NCBI RefSeq assembly: GCF_000784735.1
Contig: NZ_JSYG01000011.1
Location: 43,051 to 107,050 of the forward strand
Source: Dickeya undicola
Lineage (GTDB): Bacteria; Pseudomonadota; Gammaproteobacteria; Enterobacterales; Enterobacteriaceae
Length of the DNA: 64,000 nucleotides
Reading direction: 5' to 3'
Below, piece after piece: positions 1-8,374 of this stretch (its first letter is position 1; each line of letters starts with the position of its first letter). The notes under the pieces are model-generated. The model worked only from the letters and a program-made list of their open reading frames with translations. It was not told the DNA's origin and did not search any database. The position numbers and the translations under genes were made by a program.

Positions 1-26
1 GATTTAATTAAATATAAGGATTGATT

Positions 27-806
27 ATGCTCGATTATGCATCTTTTCCTGAGCAGCGACAATCTCTGATCCGGGACAGACTGCACAAAGAAGGCCGGGT
101 GGTATGTACATTGCTGTCGCAGGAGTTGCAGGTATCGGAGCACACCATACGGCGCGATTTGCAGGAGCTGGCGCGCGAAGGCGTGTGTAAGCGGGTATAT
201 GGTGGTGCCGTTAGCCTGGCTCCGGCTGACGGTCACTTCATCACCCGCGCCGCAGCCGACAGCGAGGCGAAAGAGCGGCTGGGTCAGTCCTGCGCGGCGC
301 TGGTTCAGGCGGGTCAATGCGTGTTTATCGACTCCGGCTCCACCAATCTGGCTATTGCCAGAGCGATTCCTCACTCGCTGTCATTTACTGCCATTACCAA
401 TTCACCCGCCATCGCGCTGGCACTCCTGTCATCGCCGAATGCTGAAGTCATCATCCTCGGCGGGCGTGTACAACCGCGCACCGGCGGCGCGCTTGGCATC
501 ACACCGCAAAAGCAGTTAGAGAATATCTATTTCGATCTCTGTTTTCTGGGCGGCTGTGCGCTGGATGCCACCGAAGGGCTGACGGTGTTTGACTACGAAG
601 ATGCGGAATTCAAGCAGGCGGCGGCGCGCAAAAGCAACGAAATCGTGGTGGCGATGACATCGGACAAGCTCCCGGCCATCGCCCGCTACCATGTCATTCC
701 TTGCGAAGACATCACCACGTTAGTGGTGGAACCGGCGATCCCGGCGGATAAACTCGCGCCGTTTATCGACAAACAGCTGCCTATCCGCTTTGCCGATGCG
801 CAATAA
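27..806 (+). CDS. DeoR-family transcriptional repressor
   Basis: A DNA-binding repressor of the DeoR family, which usually controls a sugar or sugar-phosphate pathway and is released by a phosphorylated metabolite. The N-terminal winged helix-turn-helix covers about residues 1-60 (EHTIRRDLQEL, then the KRVYGGAV wing). The DeoRC sensor domain follows, with a phosphate-loop-like DSGST near residue 100 and a GLTVFDYEDAEFKQA stretch typical of the family. At 259 aa it is full length. I chose the ATG at 27 because AAGGA ends 6 bases before it; the TTG at 21 directly abuts that site. The next gene is an iron-regulated receptor with its own promoter, so the target operon is probably to the left, outside the window. 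The exact ligand is not predictable. Confidence 0.88.
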   Translation: MLDYASFPEQRQSLIRDRLHKEGRVVCTLLSQELQVSEHTIRRDLQELAREGVCKRVYGGAVSLAPADGHFITRAAADSEAKERLGQSCAALVQAGQCVFIDSGSTNLAIARAIPHSLSFTAITNSPAIALALLSSPNAEVIILGGRVQPRTGGALGITPQKQLENIYFDLCFLGGCALDATEGLTVFDYEDAEFKQAAARKSNEIVVAMTSDKLPAIARYHVIPCEDITTLVVEPAIPADKLAPFIDKQLPIRFADAQ

Positions 807-996
807 AACAGCCCTTATGCCGCACGTCTCACCCGCCGCGACATTCAGGCAGGTGAGACGGAGTTAGCCATCTCATCGTCTCGGTCGGTGACACCATCGG
901 TATCACTCAAGCCTCACAGTTTTACCTTATCCATACATTCATACACATCAAGTTACGAATTCTCTTACTGATAATATTACGCTACAATTAGTTATT

Positions 997-1015
997 GATT
1001 ATGATAATCATTGTT
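997..1015 (+). promoter_or_regulatory. Fur box before the FhuA-type receptor
   Basis: GATTATGATAATCATTGTT matches the 19-bp Fur consensus GATAATGATAATCATTATC at 16 positions. It lies 40 bases before the receptor start, overlapping the expected promoter, so iron-replete repression by Fur is expected. The rest of 807-1054 has no gene. Confidence 0.85.
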
Positions 1016-1054
1016 ATTCTCTTTTGCTTTTTATTAATTTTCAGGGAAATCGTA

Positions 1055-3247
1055 ATGGCAACAACACCGTGTACTGGCTTCGGTCAGTTCTCCCCTTCTC
1101 ATGCCCATAAACGCGCGCTGGCTCTGCTTATTTCCGCTGCACTGACCGGTACAACATCGGTAACGGCCTATGCGGACGACACCATCAACGTTGATGCCTC
1201 AACGGCGGCCGCGCCGGAAAATGCGTGGGGCGCAGCACCGACGATTGCCGCCAAACGCAGCGCCACCGGCACCAAAACCGATACCGCGATTGAAAAAAAC
1301 CCTCAGTCGGTATCCGTTGTGACCAATGAAGAGATGCAAACGCGTCAGGTGGTTAGCGTTAAAGACGCGCTGAGCTATACGCCGGGGGTTTTTATCGGCA
1401 ACCGTGGCAGCTCAAACACCTATGACGTGGTTAACCTGCGTGGTTTCACTGCGGTCAACACCAACCAGTACCTCGACGGACTCAAATTACAAGGCGACAA
1501 CTATTCAGAAATGTCGCTGGACCCTTATATGCTGGAGCGGGTCGAAGTCCTGCGTGGACCGGTGTCGGTCTTGTACGGTAAAAGCAGCCCTGGCGGCCTG
1601 GTAGCGCTGGTCAGCAAACGGCCGACAGCGGAAACCATCCGCGAAGTCCAGTTCAAGATGGGAAACGATAACCTGTTCCAAACCGGTTTCGACTTCGGCG
1701 GCGCTGTCGATGATCAAGGCGTGTATACCTATCGCCTGACCGGCGTGGCGAAAAGCAGCGATACGCAGCAGGATCTCGCTAAAGAGAAACGTTATGCCAT
1801 CGCCCCATCATTCAGTTGGCAGCCGGATGAAAATACCCGCTTTACGCTGCTAACCAACTTCCAGAACGACCCGTATGCCGGTTTCTACGGCTGGCTGCCG
1901 CGTCAAGGCACGGTTAACCCGTTCCTCGACAGCAACGGCAATTCGCATAAGCTGTCCACGTCGTTTAACGATGGCGAAGCCAGCAACAAGATGGCGCGTA
2001 ACCAGAAGATGGTGGGTTACAGCGCCGAACATGCGTTTAACGGCACCTGGACCGTGCGGCAGAATCTGCGTTACACGCAGTTGGAAACGCAGTACCGCGG
2101 TATCTACGGCACGGGTATTTCCACCTCTCTACCGTATGTGATGGATCGCGCATCCGTTATTTCTCATGAACGCCTGAACAGCTTTACCGTGGACAATCAG
2201 GCGCAGGCGACGTTTTCCACCGCCGATGTCAGTCACACGATGCTGTTCGGCGTGGATTACATGCGGATGCGCAACGATATCGACGAGTACTTTGGCTCGG
2301 CATCATCGCTGAACCTGCTGAACCCGGCTTACGGCGACGACAACATTCCAGCGGATTCCCTTTCGCCCTGGAACTTCCTGAATCGTCAGGAACAAACCGG
2401 GATGTATGTGCAGGATCAAGCGCAGTGGAATCAGTGGCTGGTGACGCTGGGCGGGCGTTACGACCGGGCGAAAACCTCGGCGCAGAATCGCACCAGCGGA
2501 GCCATCGACTCAAACAATCAGGGGCAATTTACCTGGCGAGGCGGGGTGAACTACCTGTTTGACAACGGCATTACGCCGTATTTCAGTTACAGCGAATCCT
2601 TTGAACCGACATCCGGCACGAGTGCCAGCGGCCAGACCTTCAAACCGTCGCTCGGCAAGCAGTATGAAGCCGGGGTGAAATACGTACCGAAGGATCGCCC
2701 ACTGGTGCTGACAGCGGCGGTGTATTCACTGACCAAGAGCAACAACCTGACCACCGACCCCAACAACACCAACTTCAGCGTCCAGAGCGGTGAAATCACG
2801 GTGCGCGGGCTGGAGCTGGAAGCCAAAAGCGCGCTGACGCAGAACATCAACGTGACGGCGGCGTATTCGCATGTTAATGCCAGGTATACCCAGGATACCA
2901 ATCTGCAAGACAAACGCCCGTATCAGATTCCTAACAATCAGGCTTCTCTGTGGGCGGATTACACCTTTAACCACGCCGCACTCAGCGGGCTGACCATCGG
3001 TTCCGGTGTGCGCTACGTGGGTAGCTCCTACGGCGATGCGAACAATACCTTCAAAGTAGCACCTTACGGTTTGCTGGATGCGATGGTGAAATACGATCTG
3101 GCGGCATTCGGTATGCCTGGCTCCAGCCTGGCCGTCAATGTCGATAACCTGTTGAATCGCCAGTACGTCGCCAGTTGCTATACCGATTACGCCTGCTACT
3201 GGGGCAGTGAACGTCGCGTTACCGCCACCGCCACGTTCCGCTTCTGA
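1055..3247 (+). CDS. fhuA: TonB-dependent hydroxamate siderophore receptor, FhuA type
   Basis: Outer-membrane receptor importing a ferric hydroxamate siderophore with TonB-ExbBD energy. A signal peptide (KRALALLISAALTGTTSVTAYA) ends before DDTINVDAS. The plug domain follows, with SYTPGVFIGNRG, NLRGF and RGPVSVLYGKSSPGG, and then the 22-strand barrel ending in the outer-membrane signature TATFRF. Similarity to E. coli FhuA is strong throughout (IAAKRSATGTKTDTAIEKNPQSVSVV; FTWRGGVNYLFDNGITPYFSYSESFEP). The cysteine pair near the C terminus (SCYTDYACYW) is kept, but the cysteine-containing loop in the middle of E. coli FhuA is shortened here. The start ATG at 1055 has AGGGA 7-8 bases upstream. 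No fhuCDB transporter genes are adjacent. Ferrichrome is the likely ligand; ferrioxamine or coprogen are possible. Confidence 0.85.
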   Translation: MATTPCTGFGQFSPSHAHKRALALLISAALTGTTSVTAYADDTINVDASTAAAPENAWGAAPTIAAKRSATGTKTDTAIEKNPQSVSVVTNEEMQTRQVVSVKDALSYTPGVFIGNRGSSNTYDVVNLRGFTAVNTNQYLDGLKLQGDNYSEMSLDPYMLERVEVLRGPVSVLYGKSSPGGLVALVSKRPTAETIREVQFKMGNDNLFQTGFDFGGAVDDQGVYTYRLTGVAKSSDTQQDLAKEKRYAIAPSFSWQPDENTRFTLLTNFQNDPYAGFYGWLPRQGTVNPFLDSNGNSHKLSTSFNDGEASNKMARNQKMVGYSAEHAFNGTWTVRQNLRYTQLETQYRGIYGTGISTSLPYVMDRASVISHERLNSFTVDNQAQATFSTADVSHTMLFGVDYMRMRNDIDEYFGSASSLNLLNPAYGDDNIPADSLSPWNFLNRQEQTGMYVQDQAQWNQWLVTLGGRYDRAKTSAQNRTSGAIDSNNQGQFTWRGGVNYLFDNGITPYFSYSESFEPTSGTSASGQTFKPSLGKQYEAGVKYVPKDRPLVLTAAVYSLTKSNNLTTDPNNTNFSVQSGEITVRGLELEAKSALTQNINVTAAYSHVNARYTQDTNLQDKRPYQIPNNQASLWADYTFNHAALSGLTIGSGVRYVGSSYGDANNTFKVAPYGLLDAMVKYDLAAFGMPGSSLAVNVDNLLNRQYVASCYTDYACYWGSERRVTATATFRF

Positions 3248-3276
3248 TTCGTTCCGACACGGATAAGCCAGACAAC

Positions 3277-3309
3277 AACGCCCTTACCGATTCCGGCAAG
3301 GGCGTTTTG
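3277..3309 (+). terminator. Rho-independent terminator after the receptor gene
   Basis: Stem AACGCCCTT / AAGGGCGTT followed by a short T run, 30 bases after the receptor stop codon. It faces the minus-strand permease operon and may also work for that side. Confidence 0.8.
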
Positions 3310-3343
3310 CTTATCTATGACTGACGTTGCTTCACTGTTGGAA

Positions 3344-4180
3344 TCAATGTCCGCCGCGCAGTTTCTCCGAACGACGACGCAGGATTTCCATCACCACCAG
3401 CAACACCAGCGCGGCAGCCACCATCATGGTCGCAGCGGCGGCGATGGTCGGATCGAGGTTTTCACGGATCCCGGCGAACATCTGCAGCGGCAGCGTGCGC
3501 TGGCGCGGGCTGGCGAGAAACAGTGTGACGATCACTTCATCAAACGAAGTAGCAAACGCGAACAACGCGCCGGAGAATACGCCGGGGGCGATCAACGGCA
3601 GCGTCACCCGACGAAACGCCAGTAACGGTGGCGCGCCCAGACTGGCGGCGGCACGGGTCAGGTTTTGATCGTAATTTTTTAGTACTGCGGTCACGGTGAT
3701 CACCACAAACGGCACACCCAGCACCGCATGGGCCAGCACCAGACCAATGTAACTGTTCAGCAATGACAGCTTGGCGAAAAAGAAGAACATCCCTACCGCC
3801 ACGATCACCACTGGCGCGATCATCGGCGAAATCAATACCGCCATCACCAGCGACTTGCCACGAAACTCGCCACGCACCAGCCCCACCGATGCCAGCACAC
3901 CCAGTACCGTTGCCAGCACCGTTGCCAGCGGCGCAATTAACAGGCTGTTGCCGAGCGCGCTGAGCCATTCGCTGGAGTGGAAGAATTCCCGATACCAGCG
4001 CAGGGAAAAGCCCGCCAGCGGGTAGCTGAGGAACGATCCGGCGTTGAACGACAGCGGTACAATCACCAACACCGGCACAATCAGAAACAGCAGCATTGCC
4101 GCACCGTAAAAATTGAAGAAGCCATTCCACACCCGCAGCAGCTGCGAACCCTGTTGTCTCATTTCCTTCATCGGTTTCAT
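3344..4180 (-). CDS. ABC transporter permease, PotC/PotI type
   Basis: Second inner-membrane permease of a polyamine/GABA-type ABC importer. The 278-aa protein has six predicted membrane spans, beginning with AMLLFLIVPVLVIVPLSF, and the EAA-type cytoplasmic loop (RAAASLGAPPLLAFRRVTLPLIAPG) that docks on the ATPase. It follows the other permease gene by 15 bases in the same operon (binding protein, permease 1, permease 2). A GGAG lies 6-7 bases before the ATG at 4180. The C-terminal tail LRRRSEKLRGGH is short and basic. The substrate is inferred only from the neighbouring gabTD and from family membership. Confidence 0.87.
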   Translation of the reverse strand: MKPMKEMRQQGSQLLRVWNGFFNFYGAAMLLFLIVPVLVIVPLSFNAGSFLSYPLAGFSLRWYREFFHSSEWLSALGNSLLIAPLATVLATVLGVLASVGLVRGEFRGKSLVMAVLISPMIAPVVIVAVGMFFFFAKLSLLNSYIGLVLAHAVLGVPFVVITVTAVLKNYDQNLTRAAASLGAPPLLAFRRVTLPLIAPGVFSGALFAFATSFDEVIVTLFLASPRQRTLPLQMFAGIRENLDPTIAAAATMMVAAALVLLVVMEILRRRSEKLRGGH

Positions 4181-4195
4181 CGCTTGCTCCTTCGG

Positions 4196-5467
4196 TTAAC
4201 GCGCCGCTGCTTCAGCGTCGGTGCGGGTGACACGGATATACACCACATACAGCAGCACCACGATCACCAGCAGTTGTGTCCCCAGCGCCGCCGCCATCCC
4301 CCAGTTCATGGTGGTGTTGGTGAAAAACGCGACAAAATAGCTGAGCATCTGGTCGCCCGGCCCACCCAACAGCGCCGGTGTGATGTAGTAGCCAATCGCC
4401 ATCATGAACACCAGCAACGCACCGGCGGTCACCCCGGCGTAGGTCTGCGGTACATACACCCGCCAGAACGCCAGAAACGGATGCGCGCCGAGCGAAATCG
4501 CCGCCCGCACATAGTTAGGCGAAATGCCTTTCATCACCGCATACAGCGGCAGCACAAAGAACGGCAACAGAATGTGGGTCATGGAGATGTAAACACCGAT
4601 CCGGTTAAACACCAGCACTAGCGGCTCATCAATGATGCCTAGCCCCATCAACGAGCGGTTGATCAACCCACCGGATTGCAGCAACACGATCCAACTGGCG
4701 GTGCGTACAATCAGTGAGGTCCAGAATGGCAGTAACACCAAAATCATCAGCAGGTTGGCGCGATTATCCGGTTGTTTTGCCAGCCAGTAAGCCAGCGGAT
4801 AACCCAGCGCCACACACAACAACGTGACCACACCCGCCATCAACAGCGTGCGCAGCAGTACATCGACATACAGCGCCTGCTCCGCCGGTTGCGCCACCAC
4901 CTTGTCGGTCTGCGGGTCCACCTTGTGGTCGAAGACCGCCAGCAGGTAGTAGCTGGTGAAAGGCCGTGAGGCGCGGTCGATGGTTTTCCAGGTGGTCAGT
5001 TCGCCCCACATGGGTTGGTCGGCAATTAACTGCTCGCGCAACCCTTGCTGTTCATCTGACGGCAGTTTGCGCAATGTGCGGTTGATAAGCTGGCGGTACT
5101 GACTGTCTTCATACCCCAGCCGTTTGGTGATGGTGGCGACCTGCCCGGTGCTGCGCGCATTGCGCAGATCACTCACCAGCGCACGAAACACCGCTTCATC
5201 CGGTACAGCCTTACCGGACCATTGCCGCATTGCCTCGATAGTGGTCGGCATACTGACGCGCAGGTCCGGGTTGGACACGCTTTTACCCAGAATCGACAGT
5301 ATCGGGAACAGAAAACTGACCAGAATGAACAGGAACAACGGGGCTATCAGCAACAGCGATCGTTTCTGATAACGGGCCTGCGCCTGATTCAATTGCTGTT
5401 TCAGACTGGTGTGGTTTCCCTCGCCGTCGCCAGGCGGCTCTGCCTTTAACATCTCGTTCTGGGACAT
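4196..5467 (-). CDS. ABC transporter permease, PotB/PotH type with large periplasmic insert
   Basis: First permease of the importer. At 423 aa it is longer than PotB or PotH (roughly 280-320 aa). The extra length comes from a cytoplasmic head of about 35 residues and a roughly 150-residue periplasmic region between the first span (LLLIAPLFLFILVSFLFPI) and the second (about residue 205). The rest is the normal permease core with an EAA loop (RAAISLGAHPFLAFWRVYVPQTYAG). The start ATG at 5467 is preceded by AAGGAGAG. It lies 36 bases after the binding-protein gene and 15 bases before permease 2. The insert contains the SNPDLRVSMPTTIEAMRQW and TTWKTIDRASRPFTSYYLLAVFD stretches. Long-insert forms occur in some PotB-like families and may help contact the binding protein. 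Confidence 0.87.
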   Translation of the reverse strand: MSQNEMLKAEPPGDGEGNHTSLKQQLNQAQARYQKRSLLLIAPLFLFILVSFLFPILSILGKSVSNPDLRVSMPTTIEAMRQWSGKAVPDEAVFRALVSDLRNARSTGQVATITKRLGYEDSQYRQLINRTLRKLPSDEQQGLREQLIADQPMWGELTTWKTIDRASRPFTSYYLLAVFDHKVDPQTDKVVAQPAEQALYVDVLLRTLLMAGVVTLLCVALGYPLAYWLAKQPDNRANLLMILVLLPFWTSLIVRTASWIVLLQSGGLINRSLMGLGIIDEPLVLVFNRIGVYISMTHILLPFFVLPLYAVMKGISPNYVRAAISLGAHPFLAFWRVYVPQTYAGVTAGALLVFMMAIGYYITPALLGGPGDQMLSYFVAFFTNTTMNWGMAAALGTQLLVIVVLLYVVYIRVTRTDAEAAAR

Positions 5468-5503
5468 AAACGCGCTCTCCTTGTGATCAATACCGATTCG
5501 GAA

Positions 5504-6535
5504 TTACTTCTGGGCGGCCCAGGCGTTGAAACGTTGTTCCAGCTCTTCGCCGTGATCGATCCAGAACTCGGTATCCACCTGCACCGACTGAGCCAGGTTA
5601 TCCGGCGCGGTTGGCAGGTTTTTACTCACAGCAGGCTCCAGCAAAGCGGTAGTTTTCGCGTTAGTCGGGCCGTAGGCGATGTTTTCTGCGAACACTTTCT
5701 GGTTTTCTGGCTGGTTGGCGAACGCAATAAACTGCTCAGCCAGCGCTTTGTGTTTGGAGCCTTTCACAATGGCCCAGCTATCCAGGTCGTACAGGCCGTC
5801 TTTCCAGACGATATTGATGCCCGGTTTCTCTTTCTGCGCCACCGCCACGCGGCCGTTGTAGGCAGACGTCATGACCACGTCACCTGCCACCAGCCATTGC
5901 AGCGGCTGCGCGCCGGACTCCCACCACTGGATGTTGGATTTGATCTGATCAAGTTTTTTGAATGCACGATCAACCCCAGCCGGGGTCGCCAGCACCTTGT
6001 AGACGTCTTCACGTTTCACACCGTCCGCCAGCAACGCGATTTCCAGCGTGAATTTGGCGCTTTTACGCAGTGCGCGTTTGCCGGGGAAATTCTTCACATC
6101 CCAGAAGTCAGCCCAGCTTTTTGGTGCCTGTTGCAGTTTGTTGGCGTTATAGGTCAGCACGGTAGACCAGACAAAGATCCCGGCACCGCACTCGGAAACC
6201 GCGCCTTTGACGAAATCAGCCTGATCACCCAATTTTTTCCAGTCTAAGGTTTCAAACAGCCCTTCGTTGCAACCACGCAGCAGTTCCGGACCTTCCACTT
6301 CGACCACGTCCCAGCCGACCTGACCGGTCTGCACCATGGCGCGGATACGAGCCATTTCACCGTTGTATTCGCCAGCTTCGATCGCGCCCTTGCCTGCGGC
6401 CTGGAACGGTTTGTAAAACGCCTTATCCTGTGCGTCCTTGTTGGTGCCGCCAAAGGAGATCACCGTCAGGCTTTCGGCCCAGCTCTGGGAAGCCATAGCA
6501 ACGAGCAGAGCGGATAGTGCAAATTTTTTCAACAT
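5504..6535 (-). CDS. Periplasmic substrate-binding protein, PotD/PotF type
   Basis: Periplasmic binding protein that delivers substrate to the two permeases encoded after it. A clear signal peptide (MLKKFALSALLVAMASQSWA) is followed by mature ESLTVISFGGTNKDAQDKAFYKPF, the usual opening of polyamine-family (SBP_bac_8) proteins. The mature domain is about 323 aa. ATG 6535 is chosen because AGGAG lies 8 bases upstream and the signal peptide begins there; an upstream in-frame start would add nine polar residues before the signal. The operon has a sigma-54 promoter and an upstream palindrome. GABA, putrescine or a related amine are candidate ligands, because gabTD are next door. Confidence 0.87.
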   Translation of the reverse strand: MLKKFALSALLVAMASQSWAESLTVISFGGTNKDAQDKAFYKPFQAAGKGAIEAGEYNGEMARIRAMVQTGQVGWDVVEVEGPELLRGCNEGLFETLDWKKLGDQADFVKGAVSECGAGIFVWSTVLTYNANKLQQAPKSWADFWDVKNFPGKRALRKSAKFTLEIALLADGVKREDVYKVLATPAGVDRAFKKLDQIKSNIQWWESGAQPLQWLVAGDVVMTSAYNGRVAVAQKEKPGINIVWKDGLYDLDSWAIVKGSKHKALAEQFIAFANQPENQKVFAENIAYGPTNAKTTALLEPAVSKNLPTAPDNLAQSVQVDTEFWIDHGEELEQRFNAWAAQK

Positions 6536-6622
6536 GGTCTGGCTCCTGAAGAGAGTAGTCAACGTATGCCCATGAGGGCGAAACCCTTAAATTTTTTTGA
6601 TGCATATGCACCATTTTATAAA

Positions 6623-6637
6623 GCAGTTTTCGTGCCA
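6623..6637 (-). promoter_or_regulatory. Sigma-54 (RpoN) promoter of the binding-protein/permease operon
   Basis: On the minus strand the sequence is TGGCACGAAAACTGC. It matches the -24/-12 consensus TGGCAC-N5-TTGC at every fixed base except one T, with the required GG-N10-GC spacing. Transcription would begin near 6611, about 75 bases before the binding-protein start. Sigma-54 promoters need an enhancer-binding protein; the palindrome at 6688-6710 is at a suitable distance upstream. Confidence 0.65.
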
Positions 6638-6687
6638 GTTTCTGTCGACTGTGTTGAAAAACCGCTGAACGCTGCCGTGGGGAAATC

Positions 6688-6710
6688 GCACTGTGCAATG
6701 TGCACAGTGC
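6688..6710. promoter_or_regulatory. Perfect palindrome, likely activator/operator site
   Basis: Arms GCACTGTGCA and TGCACAGTGC surround ATG: a perfect 10-bp inverted repeat with a 3-base centre. It is about 85-90 bases upstream of the predicted sigma-54 transcription start. The same core (TGTGCA-N3-TGCACA) is present upstream of the separately placed ATPase gene at 11454-11472. It does not have the spacing of an NtrC site (GCAC-N7-GTGC) or of a CRP site. The remainder of 6536-6892 shows no gene. Confidence 0.6.
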
Positions 6711-6892
6711 CTATACTGTTTTCGCGTAAAAACGTGCTGTTTTACCTGATGACTTACTGATTGCCTGATGAGCGGCGTCTGGCGTAATAAACCCAGCCAA
6801 CCCGCATTCGCCTTATTGCAGTGCAATCACCTTGCCGGGTTGCACCACGCTGGCTCACCCGTATGCGGGATGAACGTCCCTGTTCATCCGCC

Positions 6893-8353
6893 TCAGGCTG
6901 AAGGGGTAAGGTCAACGCAGAGATATTTCATCTCCAGGTATTCCTCGATGCCAAAGCGTGAACCTTCGCGCCCCAGTCCGGATTGTTTCACCCCGCCAAA
7001 GGGGGCCACTTCGTTGGAAATGAGGCCGGTGTTGATCCCCACCATGCCGTATTCGAGGGCTTCCGGCACCCGCCACTGGCGAACCGCGTCGCGGGTGTAG
7101 ACGTAAGCGGCCAGACCGAACTCGGTATCGTTAGCCATCGCCACCGCCTGCGCCTCGTCGTCAAACGGAAACAGCGGCGCTACCGGGCCGAACGTCTCTT
7201 CGCGGGCAAAACGCATGTCACGTGTCACGCCACCAATCACCGTCGGGGTGAAGAACGTGCCGCCGAGCGCGTGGCGTGAGCCGCCGGTCAGCAGTTCCGC
7301 CCCTTTTGACAGTGCATCGTCAATATGTTGCTCGACTTTGCTGACCGCGTCCTGGTCGATCAGCGGGCCTTGCATCACGCCGGGTTGGGTGCCGTCGCCG
7401 ACTTTCAGCTTTTCCACCTCTTCCACCAGCCGAGTCGCCAGTGCCGGATAAATACCCCGCTGGACATAAATCCGGTTGGCGCAAACGCAGGTCTGGCCGC
7501 TGTTGCGGAACTTGGACGCCAGAATGCCCTTTATCGCTTGCTCCAGATCAGCATCGTCAAACACGATAAACGGCGCATTGCCGCCCAGCTCCAGCGACAG
7601 TTTTTTCACCGTCGGCGCACATTGCGCCATCAAAATACGCCCCACTTCGGTGGAGCCGGTAAAACTCAACTTGCGTACCACCGGGCTGTCACACAGGATT
7701 TTACCCACCGACGGCGCTTCGCCGGTCACCACCTGCAATACCCCGGCAGGAATACCGGCCTGTTGTGCCAGCTCCGCCAGCGCCAGCGCGGTAAACGGCG
7801 TCTGCTCCGCCGGTTTGACGATCATGGTGCAACCCGCCGCCAGTGCCGGTGCGGCTTTACGGGTGATCATCGCTGCCGGGAAGTTCCACGGCGTGATCGC
7901 AGCGCACACGCCGATACCCTGCTTAATCACCAGCAACCGTTGGTTGGCCTGCGGCGACTGCAACACGCTGCCTTCCACCCGTTTAGCCTCTTCGGCAAAC
8001 CAGTCGATAAACGAGGTGGCGTAGGCAATTTCACCGCTGGCTTCCGCCAGCGATTTGCCCTGCTCGGCGGTCAGAATAGCCGCCAGGTCATCCTGATTGG
8101 CACGAATCAACTGCGCCCATACCTGCATCAGCGCCGCACGCTCTTTGCCGGTACGCTGGCGCCACGCGCTCAGCGCCTGTTCAGCCGCGCTAATCGCCTG
8201 CTGGGTCTGTTCCGCCGTCACCAGCGGGATGCTTCCCAACTCGGCACCGGTGGCAGGATTGGTCACGCTCAGACGCGCCCCGTTGCTGCTATCCTGCCAT
8301 TCGCCACCGATCAGAGATTGTTGACGGAATAACGTTTTATTTTTCAGTTGCAT
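6893..8353 (-). CDS. gabD: Succinate-semialdehyde dehydrogenase, NAD(P)+
   Basis: Oxidises succinate semialdehyde to succinate, the second step of GABA breakdown. This aldehyde dehydrogenase of 486 aa (E. coli GabD is 482) has the catalytic cysteine motif NSGQTCVCANRIYVQ, the active-site glutamate motif LSLELGGNAPF, and the cofactor-site segments TPWNFPAAMITRKAAPALAAGC and FTGSTEVGR. The ATG at 8353 is preceded by AAAGGG at 5-6 bases; a GTG 18 bases earlier is less likely. The gene follows gabT by 21 bases in one operon. The substrate assignment is supported by gabT and gabR beside it. Confidence 0.93.
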   Translation of the reverse strand: MQLKNKTLFRQQSLIGGEWQDSSNGARLSVTNPATGAELGSIPLVTAEQTQQAISAAEQALSAWRQRTGKERAALMQVWAQLIRANQDDLAAILTAEQGKSLAEASGEIAYATSFIDWFAEEAKRVEGSVLQSPQANQRLLVIKQGIGVCAAITPWNFPAAMITRKAAPALAAGCTMIVKPAEQTPFTALALAELAQQAGIPAGVLQVVTGEAPSVGKILCDSPVVRKLSFTGSTEVGRILMAQCAPTVKKLSLELGGNAPFIVFDDADLEQAIKGILASKFRNSGQTCVCANRIYVQRGIYPALATRLVEEVEKLKVGDGTQPGVMQGPLIDQDAVSKVEQHIDDALSKGAELLTGGSRHALGGTFFTPTVIGGVTRDMRFAREETFGPVAPLFPFDDEAQAVAMANDTEFGLAAYVYTRDAVRQWRVPEALEYGMVGINTGLISNEVAPFGGVKQSGLGREGSRFGIEEYLEMKYLCVDLTPSA

Positions 8354-8374
8354 AACTACCCTTTCACTCACTGC

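Noticed and set aside
6688..6710. NtrC binding site reading of the palindrome
   Set aside because: NtrC sites have GCAC and GTGC 7 bases apart; no such pair with that spacing is present, so the regulator is left open.
7325..8332. 335-codon open frame opposite gabD
   Set aside because: Antisense shadow of gabD with Arg/Gln-rich translation.
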